Made by a program: the position numbers and the translations under genes. This document shows, one piece after another, positions 57,305-64,000 of a DNA stretch of 64,000 bases. This DNA comes from Pseudoalteromonas sp. R3 (lineage in GTDB: Bacteria > Pseudomonadota > Gammaproteobacteria > Enterobacterales > Alteromonadaceae), in contig NZ_CP034835.1 of NCBI RefSeq assembly GCF_004014715.1, forward strand, positions 4,340,001 to 4,404,000, in the 5' to 3' direction. Numbering within the stretch: position 1 is the stretch's first letter; every line of letters starts with the position of its first letter. The notes below the pieces were generated by a model, which was not told the DNA's origin, made no database searches, and was given only the letters and a program-made list of their open reading frames with translations.

Positions 57305-59125
57305 TTACTCTACCGTCACTGACTTGGCCAGGTTACGTGGCTGGTCGACGTCGGTGCCTTTGATTACGGCAACGTAGTACGACAGTAGCTGTAGCGGGAT
57401 TGTATAGACAACGGGTGCGATGATATCTTCTACGTGATTCACGTTCATTACGCGCATGGTGTCGTCTGATGCGAAGTTGGAGTCTTTGTCTGCGAAGACA
57501 TAGATGATGCCGCCGCGGGCGCGGACTTCTTCAACATTTGACTTCAGCTTTTCAAGCAGCTCGTTGTTTGGCGCTACGACGATGATTGGCATGTCGGCGT
57601 CGATCAGGGCCAGTGGGCCGTGCTTTAGCTCGCCTGCGGCGTAGGCTTCGGCGTGAATGTACGAGATTTCTTTAAGCTTCAGTGCGCCTTCCATTGCAAT
57701 TGGGTACTGTGAACCACGGCCCAGGAACAATGAGTGGTGCTTGTCGGCGAATTCTTCTGCCAGCGCTTCGATGCCTTCGGCCATGTTCAGTGACTCTTCC
57801 AGTTTGTTTGGCAGGGTCTTGATGGCGTTAACAATTGTGCTCTGGTCGCGGCCTTTTTCCTGTGCAATTGACGCAGTCAGCATCAATAAGCCGACTAATT
57901 GCGTAGTAAACGCTTTCGTTGAGGCAACCCCAATTTCGGCACCGGCTTTGGTCATAAAGGCCAGGTCAGATTCGCGTACCAGAGATGAGCCCGGCACGTT
58001 ACAAATGGTCATAGAGGCCATGTAACCCTGCTCTTTAGCCAGACGCAGTGCCGCCAGTGTATCGGCGGTTTCACCAGACTGAGAAATGGTTACAAGTAAG
58101 CTGTTTTCGTGTACGAACGACTCACGATAACGGAATTCAGAGGCGATCTCGACATTACAGCTTACGCCAGCGTATTGCTCAAGCCAGTAACGCGCCACCA
58201 TGCCTGAGTGGTAAGAGGTACCACAGGCAATGATCTGCACGTGTTTAACGTCTTTGAAGATCTGGTTAGCCTGATCGCCAAATGCATCTACCGACACTTT
58301 GTCACCGTCTAAACGCCCTTCCAGTGTGTTACGCACGGCCATTGGCTGCTCGTAGATTTCTTTAAGCATGTAGTGGCGGTATTCGCCTTTGCCCGAGACA
58401 TCCTGAGAAATGTTGGATTCAACCACTTCACGCTCAACCGGCTCGCCGTTGATGTCGTAAATTTCAACCGTATCGCGGGTGATGCGTGCTACATCGCCTT
58501 CTTCTAAGAAGATAAAGTTACGTGTTACCGCAAGCAGCGCCAGCTGATCAGACGCGATGAAGTTTTCGCCCAGACCTAAGCCGATAACCAGCGGGCTGCC
58601 TGAACGTGCTACGATGATTTCGTTGTCGTTGGCTTTGTCGAATACCACCGTGCCGTAGGCGCCTTCGAGCTGTTTAACTGCGGCTTTAACCGAGTCCAGC
58701 AGAGAGTCATGCTGCTGACGTAGTTGGTGGATCAGGTGCACCATGACTTCGGTGTCTGTGTCAGACAAAAAGGTATAGCCATCGTCTTTTAGCACTGCAC
58801 GTAGCGATTCGTGATTTTCAATGATGCCGTTGTGAACCAGCGCGATTTCGTTATTTGAAATATGTGGGTGAGCATTCACTTCGGTTACACCACCATGTGT
58901 AGCCCAGCGAGTGTGCGCAATACCTGTGTGTCCGCTGACACCAGATTCGGCTACGGCCGCTTCCAGGTTGGCCACTTTACCTACTGCCTTGACCGTATTC
59001 AGGGTACCAGCCTCGCTTAAAGCGACACCCGCTGAATCGTATCCACGGTATTCAAGACGTTTTAAACCTTCGATCAAAATACGGTTAACAGGACGTTCTG
59101 CTACCGCACCAACTATACCACACAT
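57305..59125 (-). CDS. glmS: Glucosamine-fructose-6-phosphate aminotransferase, isomerising
   Basis: A 606-residue cytoplasmic enzyme, normal length. It makes glucosamine-6-phosphate from fructose-6-phosphate and glutamine, feeding peptidoglycan and lipopolysaccharide. The N-terminal class II glutaminase begins MCGIVG, with Cys2 as the nucleophile. Two SIS domains fill the C-terminal half ([48 protein letters not shown]). The final [13 protein letters not shown] is the conserved C-terminal tail. It lies 31 bases after the DeoR-type regulator on the same strand, so the two form one operon. Confidence 0.97.
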   Translation of the reverse strand: MCGIVGAVAERPVNRILIEGLKRLEYRGYDSAGVALSEAGTLNTVKAVGKVANLEAAVAESGVSGHTGIAHTRWATHGGVTEVNAHPHISNNEIALVHNGIIENHESLRAVLKDDGYTFLSDTDTEVMVHLIHQLRQQHDSLLDSVKAAVKQLEGAYGTVVFDKANDNEIIVARSGSPLVIGLGLGENFIASDQLALLAVTRNFIFLEEGDVARITRDTVEIYDINGEPVEREVVESNISQDVSGKGEYRHYMLKEIYEQPMAVRNTLEGRLDGDKVSVDAFGDQANQIFKDVKHVQIIACGTSYHSGMVARYWLEQYAGVSCNVEIASEFRYRESFVHENSLLVTISQSGETADTLAALRLAKEQGYMASMTICNVPGSSLVRESDLAFMTKAGAEIGVASTKAFTTQLVGLLMLTASIAQEKGRDQSTIVNAIKTLPNKLEESLNMAEGIEALAEEFADKHHSLFLGRGSQYPIAMEGALKLKEISYIHAEAYAAGELKHGPLALIDADMPIIVVAPNNELLEKLKSNVEEVRARGGIIYVFADKDSNFASDDTMRVMNVNHVEDIIAPVVYTIPLQLLSYYVAVIKGTDVDQPRNLAKSVTVE

Positions 59126-59156
59126 AAACTCTCCATTATTTGCACGTTGTGTGTTG

Positions 59157-59927
59157 TCACTCTACCTCTGCACAGATCAGCTGCACGCCACGGGCCTCGA
59201 TCGCCTGGCGCAAGTCTGCGGCCAGGTTGTTGTCGGTGATCAAGGTCGTGACCTGATCCCAGGGCAATTCTAAATTCGGTATTCTGCGGCCGATCTTTTC
59301 AGATTCGACCAGTACAACCACGTCACGAGCCGCTTCGGCCATGACCTGGCTTAACCCCACCAGCTCATTAAACGTGGTGGTGCCCCTTGCCACATCAATG
59401 CCGTCGGCACCGATGAACAAGGTATCAAAATCGTAAGAGCGTAAAACCTGCTCGGCAACCTGCCCCTGAAACGACTCCGAATGCGGGTCCCAGGTGCCAC
59501 CGGTCATCAATAAGGTCGGCTCGTTTTCCAGTGCCAACAAGCGGTTGGCAATATTAATGGCATTGGTCATCACCACCAGTCCGCGCTTTTGCGCCAGCTC
59601 TGGGATCATGGCAGCGGTAGTACGGCCGCTGTCGATGATAATGCGATGGTGATCTTTTATCAGCGCGGCGGCGGCTTTGGCAATGGCCACTTTGCGTAGC
59701 GTATCGCGTACGTCGTCGCCTTTGGCAACAATTTCTTGCGGCAGTGCCACAGCGCCACCATAGCGGCGTAATAACAGGCCGCTTTTTTCCAATGCGGTTA
59801 AATCCTTTCGAATCGTAACTTCTGATGTGGCAAATTCACTGGCTAAGGCTTCCACACTCACTTCGCCTTGCTCGTTTACCATGGCAAGAATTGTATGTCT
59901 GCGTTGCTGTGTATTGCGTTTTGTCAT
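59157..59927 (-). CDS. DeoR-family regulator of the glmS operon
   Basis: About 256 residues from ATG 59927; the longer frame to 60101 has no family similarity in its first 58 residues. The DeoR HTH ([37 protein letters not shown]) is followed by a sugar-isomerase-like effector domain ([36 protein letters not shown]). It likely binds an amino-sugar phosphate and represses itself and glmS. TTTCGAA-type repeats directly upstream (59951-60000) fit an operator. Regulators at this position are sometimes called GlmR; I leave the symbol blank. Confidence 0.9.
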   Translation of the reverse strand: MTKRNTQQRRHTILAMVNEQGEVSVEALASEFATSEVTIRKDLTALEKSGLLLRRYGGAVALPQEIVAKGDDVRDTLRKVAIAKAAAALIKDHHRIIIDSGRTTAAMIPELAQKRGLVVMTNAINIANRLLALENEPTLLMTGGTWDPHSESFQGQVAEQVLRSYDFDTLFIGADGIDVARGTTTFNELVGLSQVMAEAARDVVVLVESEKIGRRIPNLELPWDQVTTLITDNNLAADLRQAIEARGVQLICAEVE

Positions 59928-59950
59928 CGTAGTTTTATATTTAGTTATAA

Positions 59951-60000
59951 GTTTCGTTTCGAACGTTGCGAAATTATAGTCGAAACTTACGGTTCGAAAC
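59951..60000 (-). promoter_or_regulatory. Candidate DeoR-type operator repeats
   Basis: GTTTCGTTTCGAAC (59951-59964), TTGCGAAA (59966-59973), GTCGAAAC and GGTTCGAAAC (59979-60000) are repeated and inverted TTCGAA words just upstream of the regulator start. This is the usual look of a DeoR/GlpR-family operator, and autoregulation is likely. Confidence 0.6.
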
Positions 60001-60176
60001 AAGTTAAATTTTGAGCATGGCTTTTTTATTGTGGAAGTGCCCTTTTTTAGTTGGGTTATTAAAGACGGAGATAGTGGAGGAAACGGGCTGGATGACAGCA
60101 AAAAGGTCGGGTGACGGGATCTACTCGCCTTCAGTTTCGTAGCTGTTTTTTGGCACCTGATGGCGCTTTTATGGTT

Positions 60177-60201
60177 CCCGGCTCGGGGGCCGGGATGACG
60201 G
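60177..60201. repeat. REP-like hairpin
   Basis: CCCGGC, 6-base loop, GCCGGG, then ATGACGG. It shares the CGGGATGACGG end with units of the tandem array at 2320-2826, so one intergenic repeat family occurs at both ends of the window. The rest of 60001-60370 shows nothing else that I can support. Confidence 0.6.
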
Positions 60202-60370
60202 AAGGAGAAGCTGGGCAGCGAAGGAGAGAGGCGAAATTGCGAAGGAAAAAGGTGGAAGCGGGATATCGGGGCGTATGTTTATGACGCTTGAGTGATAGCG
60301 AAGCTGTTTGGCTTCACAACCGTTAGCAAAATGCTAAAATACGCCAGTGTATCAAATATGGGGAAGTGTG

Positions 60371-61123
60371 GTGTCAGCTCGGATCAGACAAGAATGGCTG
60401 CTGTCGTTGTGCGGGTGGACGCTGGTGATCGCCTTCCTGACCCTTATAGATCTATTGCATGACTGGTCGGTCCCAGAAGAAGAGCGCCTGAATAATCCAC
60501 TTTGGTGGGCGGTGCAGGAATGGGGCTTGTGGTATTTGCTATCCCCTGTGATTTTCCGTGCCCTTTCTCGGCTTGAACCCGCGCCTAAGGTGAAAGTGAC
60601 CCATTACCTCACGCTCATGAGTGGTACCTATTGCTGTACCATGCTGTTACAGGCGCTGTTCGACCTGGTAGCACTGGACGACCCTATTGCTTATACCTTG
60701 TATTATTTTGCGCCGGCACACCTGCTGGTGCTGTTTGTGATCACCATTTTATGGCATACCCAGTTACGCGTCATTGCCAAGCCAGATCAGGATCATCCGG
60801 TGCTTTGGGCTGATCAGGGAAAAGACAAAGCCCCAGTGCCCTTTGATGACATTACTCATGTTACTGCCGCCAGCAATTATATGGAGATCCATACCAGTAC
60901 CCGGCAATACCTTAAGCGCGGCACCTTAAAAGAGCTGATGGCTCAACTACCGTCTCAGTTTATCCGCACTCATCGTTCTCATGTAGTTAACTTGTATGCC
61001 ATAGACAGGATCCAGAATAAACCTTCCGGTAGTGCCATTATTCAGCTGAAAAGCGGCGCTCAGATTGCCTTGAGCAAGGGCTATAAACAGGAAGTGAAAA
61101 CCCAGCTGGCGCAAAGTGTCTAA
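60371..61123 (+). CDS. LytTR-domain membrane transcriptional regulator
   Basis: About 250 residues. GTG at 60371, with GGGGA six bases upstream, is preferred over GTG 60347. Four transmembrane helices cover residues 12-145. The LytTR DNA-binding domain follows (about 155-248: FDDITHVTAASNYMEIHTST, FIRTHRSHVVNLYAIDRI, IQLKSGAQIALSKGYK), with no receiver domain between. Such proteins are membrane-bound one-component regulators, some of which control neighbouring outer-membrane or stress genes. The next gene, a TonB-dependent receptor, starts 147 bases away and is a plausible target. Confidence 0.88.
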   Translation: MSARIRQEWLLSLCGWTLVIAFLTLIDLLHDWSVPEEERLNNPLWWAVQEWGLWYLLSPVIFRALSRLEPAPKVKVTHYLTLMSGTYCCTMLLQALFDLVALDDPIAYTLYYFAPAHLLVLFVITILWHTQLRVIAKPDQDHPVLWADQGKDKAPVPFDDITHVTAASNYMEIHTSTRQYLKRGTLKELMAQLPSQFIRTHRSHVVNLYAIDRIQNKPSGSAIIQLKSGAQIALSKGYKQEVKTQLAQSV

Positions 61124-61270
61124 ATTAGCACCAGTCTGTTCGTCCCACCTTTATCGGGATCAATAAACAGCCCAGGTTCATTCGTCCCAGTCAGCCACAT
61201 CTTACCCCTAAGCTTTTGTTTATATTGATTTGAAATTCGTATCATAGGGCAAATTTTCAAGGAGTGTTGT

Positions 61271-63238
61271 ATGAACCGATTCAAACCTGCTTTACTGGCT
61301 TCGTCGTTGATCTGCGCGGTCGTCGCGCCGGCTTATGCGCAGGATCAGGCCGATAGTGTGTTTAACGAAGCGGCCCTTGCCCAGTTCGGCGCCCTGCATG
61401 CACTGGATCTGCTTAATCAGCTGCCCACCTTTGTGCTCACCGAAGGCAGTAACGAACGCGGCCTCAGTGGTGCCAGCAGCAATGTGCTGATCGATGGCGT
61501 GGTCCCGTTATCCAAGTCCGACTCTATTGAAACCCTGTTGCGCCAACTACCGATGAGCCAGATAGCTGGGCTGGAGTTATACACCGGCCAGCATCCGTTT
61601 AGCCAGCTCAGTGAATATACTCAGGTCGTGAACATCCTTATCAAGGATCAGGACACAACCTTAGACTGGCGTGCTGAACTACACTCTCAGCACAGCGATC
61701 ATGAACTCAGCGAAGCGATGGTGAGTATGCAAACTCGCCATGCTGACTGGCACCACAGTGCCAGCGTAAAATGGGTGAACAATTTAGCCTACTCATCAGG
61801 CGAACTGCTGCAATATACCGATGTACAATCAGATCAGGCCACCGATACCGAACGAGAACATTTTGCTGAGCGTGAGCAAGGCGTACAGCTGGCGCTGATC
61901 AGCAGAACCCAGCTGCGCAGTGGCAGCCTGCAACTCAATGCTTCAGCACAGCAAACCGACTGGCTGACACGTTATCGCTGGACGCCTGCTTTGCCTGCAC
62001 CTGTCAATGGCACCAAAGACATCGAGCAGGTGGATGAATATGAACTGGGCTTTGACTGGCAAAGACAGACCCACACAGACTGGCAAATGCAACTGACAGG
62101 CCTTGCCAGACGTGAGCAATCAGACTTGTCTATACAAGAGTGGTTGGGACAAACGCCGCCCAAAGCCACCTTTGAGCAACGCGAACATGCTCGCGAACAG
62201 GTGCTCAGGCTGGCGTATAGTGATCCGTCACATTACCTGCAACCGAGTTTAGGTATAGAAGGAAGCTACAACTCAGTCACTGCCGACACCAAAAGTGAAG
62301 GCGAAACTGAAACCAGTAAGGTCACTGAAACACGGTTTGAGCCTTTTGTGGCGGCCAGCTGGCAGGTTACGCCAAAGTGGCAGCTGTCGGGTAAACTTGC
62401 ACTGGAGCAGGCTACCTTGAAATCCGGCCAAAACAGCACGCAATCACAGCAACATCGCCTGTTAAAGCCGCAACTCAAGCTGGGTTACGATCTCAGTGCA
62501 GACTCACAACTGACATTCAGTGCGCAACATCAGGCTGAACAGCTCGATTTTGGGCTGTTTCAAAGCTCCCAGAGCAGCGGCTTTGCACGCACACAAAATG
62601 GCAGTAAACAACTAAAACCCATGCAGTACACTGAGCTGATGCTCACCTGGCAATATGCCCGGGCCGAGTGGTTTGAGTTTACCCTGAGTCCGCTTTATCA
62701 ATGGCAACAGGACATTCACGAGTACCAGGTACAAAGTAATGGTAATGGTGCCATTGTCAACGCAGGACGGGCCCGCTATTTTGGCCTAGATACCGAGTGG
62801 AGCATTAGCACCCACTATGTGCTCAGTGACAGCCGTGTTGAACTGAGTTATGCCTGGCGAGATGCCCGTTATGCAGATCCGCTGAGTGGCCCCCGTCCCA
62901 TCACAGGCATAACACCACATGAGTTAACGATAGGGTTTCGACGTGATCAGGCCCGCTTATCCTGGGGTGTCGAAGCGTTTCTGCCTACCCGCTTTAGGGA
63001 GTACTATCATAATGAAATATTGACCGAGCGGGCCAACACTGAACTCAGTGTCTTTGTGCAGACTCAGATTGGCAGCGGATTATCGCTCAGAGCCGAGATG
63101 AACACTCTTAATAAGGCAAAATATCAATATACCAGAGTATTGTACGAACCTGACCGGAGCCACTCCCCTAAGCGCAGAGAAATACTAAATGAAATGATAC
63201 AACCTCAGCTGAGCCTGACACTCAGCGGCCACCTTTAA
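61271..63238 (+). CDS. TonB-dependent outer-membrane receptor
   Basis: A 655-residue protein with a signal peptide ending AYA (residue 23). The plug domain has ALHALDLLNQLPTFVL, LSGASSNVLIDGVVPLSK and IAGLELYTGQHPF. A beta-barrel of about 500 residues follows and ends in LSGHL. I see no clear TonB box (usually near the mature N-terminus) and the C-terminal residue is Leu rather than Phe, so the family is probably the CarboxypepD-less, short TBDR group. Substrate unknown. AAGGAG precedes the ATG. Confidence 0.8.
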   Translation: MNRFKPALLASSLICAVVAPAYAQDQADSVFNEAALAQFGALHALDLLNQLPTFVLTEGSNERGLSGASSNVLIDGVVPLSKSDSIETLLRQLPMSQIAGLELYTGQHPFSQLSEYTQVVNILIKDQDTTLDWRAELHSQHSDHELSEAMVSMQTRHADWHHSASVKWVNNLAYSSGELLQYTDVQSDQATDTEREHFAEREQGVQLALISRTQLRSGSLQLNASAQQTDWLTRYRWTPALPAPVNGTKDIEQVDEYELGFDWQRQTHTDWQMQLTGLARREQSDLSIQEWLGQTPPKATFEQREHAREQVLRLAYSDPSHYLQPSLGIEGSYNSVTADTKSEGETETSKVTETRFEPFVAASWQVTPKWQLSGKLALEQATLKSGQNSTQSQQHRLLKPQLKLGYDLSADSQLTFSAQHQAEQLDFGLFQSSQSSGFARTQNGSKQLKPMQYTELMLTWQYARAEWFEFTLSPLYQWQQDIHEYQVQSNGNGAIVNAGRARYFGLDTEWSISTHYVLSDSRVELSYAWRDARYADPLSGPRPITGITPHELTIGFRRDQARLSWGVEAFLPTRFREYYHNEILTERANTELSVFVQTQIGSGLSLRAEMNTLNKAKYQYTRVLYEPDRSHSPKRREILNEMIQPQLSLTLSGHL

Positions 63239-63321
63239 TGTGGACCCTTAATACTTCCAGGTGTGGAAAAATTCAGCGATAATGCCCTTTTCATTGTCGC
63301 TAAATACAAGGAAGGCGCCTC

Positions 63322-64000
63322 ATGATGATAAGACTGATCTATTTTTTTATTACTGTGATTGTATCTGGCTTTGCCCAAGCCGGCGTCACCCCGTGGATCC
63401 CATTTGAACTGGAAAATGGCCATATCAAAGTTCCGGCGACTGTGGCCGGATTAGACAGCATGGCGATCCTGGATACCGGCGCTCAGGGTAACGCCATTAA
63501 TCAGAACTTCATAGACCACCATAAACTCCCCCTCGCCCACAATGGCAATATCCATATTAAAGGTATGCATAATACCGAGCGAAAAAAGCTCTATGCTAAA
63601 GTCGACGTAAATCTGTTTGGCATTGAAACCAAACTAAGCCAATTGGCAGGAATAAACTTGGGCGATCCACGCAACAGCCTGCTAATTGGTTCGGGGTTTT
63701 TTAGTCAATTTGTTATTCAAATTGACTATCCAAATAGCCGTATGCGCATGGTAACCCGTGATGTGATCGATGTGGCAAAACATGAAAACATTAAAACCCA
63801 GAGACACAAAGCTTCTGGATTGCCCATCGTTCAGGTTGAAATGGCAGGCAAAAAAGTCTGGCTGTTACTCGACACAGGCAGCAATGGTGGTGTGTTAATT
63901 GGCCGCCGCCTGGCTAAAGGACTGGATTTGATAAGCCCAAATGACACACAAGTTACATCACAAGGCGTCAATGCATTGAGTGAGATGCGCACCACTCAGT
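63322..64000 (+). CDS. Exported retropepsin-like aspartyl protease, partial
   Basis: About 226 N-terminal residues are visible; the frame runs off the window. A signal peptide ends AQA (residue 20). Two aspartyl-protease flap motifs are seen: MAILDTGAQGN (near residue 49) and WLLLDTGSNGG (near residue 186). So two retropepsin-like half-domains are arranged in tandem, as in bacterial clan-AA proteins. It starts at ATG 63322 with GGAAGG upstream. It lies 83 bases after the TonB-dependent receptor. Substrate is unknown; a role in processing envelope proteins is inferred. Confidence 0.75.
   Translation, partial: MMIRLIYFFITVIVSGFAQAGVTPWIPFELENGHIKVPATVAGLDSMAILDTGAQGNAINQNFIDHHKLPLAHNGNIHIKGMHNTERKKLYAKVDVNLFGIETKLSQLAGINLGDPRNSLLIGSGFFSQFVIQIDYPNSRMRMVTRDVIDVAKHENIKTQRHKASGLPIVQVEMAGKKVWLLLDTGSNGGVLIGRRLAKGLDLISPNDTQVTSQGVNALSEMRTTQ

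Noticed and set aside
63235..63423. 62-codon minus-strand frame across the TBDR end
   Set aside because: It overlaps the signal peptide of the aspartyl protease gene and has no family match.

Overview
The window looks like chromosome from a marine gammaproteobacterium of the Pseudoalteromonas/Alteromonadales type. I infer this from the gene families rather than any rRNA: secreted proteases with PKD and PPC domains, a TonB-dependent receptor, Reg_prop-type sensor kinases, a CadC-like regulator and a DeoR-glmS pair. No rRNA, tRNA, CRISPR array or transposase was seen.

Layout. At 1-2300 there is a partial secreted protein gene, then a short operon: XRE regulator, four-helix membrane protein, and tandem tiny genes for peptides with a double-glycine leader. 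A 46-bp tandem repeat array (2320-2826) separates it from a secreted trypsin-like protease (3443-5275). From 5400 to 14700 the genes run leftwards: a gluzincin metallopeptidase with propeller repeats, a small membrane protein, an NtrY/NtrC-like two-component pair, a duplicated 70-bp hairpin element, a hexose-6-phosphate mutarotase and a chemoreceptor. From 14947 to 18355 come a porin, a DUF454 protein, a stand-alone lspA and a periplasmic binding protein.

The most striking block is 18611-31700, six tightly packed co-directional genes: a TPR plus beta-barrel outer-membrane protein, a secreted FecR-domain protein, a lipoprotein of about 1925 residues with Ig/cadherin-like and delta-60 repeats, a metallo-beta-lactamase-fold hydrolase, a CHASE2 adenylate cyclase and a GAF/HD-GYP phosphodiesterase. 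It reads as a surface-protein and cyclic-nucleotide signalling operon.

From 32371 to 42741 there is an unannotated-size secreted peptide gene, a CadC-like regulator, a propeller lipoprotein, a response regulator, a coiled-coil membrane protein and a very large propeller sensor kinase. From 43087 to 57180 follow azlC-azlD, a ferredoxin and fatty-acid desaturase pair, an M1 aminopeptidase, a subtilase, an hxlR locus whose promoter end is duplicated around an unknown gene, a secreted metallo-beta-lactamase-fold protein, an MFS transporter and small stress-type genes. The right end has the glmR-glmS operon, a LytTR regulator, a TonB-dependent receptor and a truncated aspartyl protease gene.

Caution: six loci contain seven apparent single-base deletions, mostly in short homopolymer runs, which break otherwise well-conserved frames. 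This pattern suggests assembly or sequencing error at least as much as real gene decay, so I annotate those loci as single genes spanning the break.
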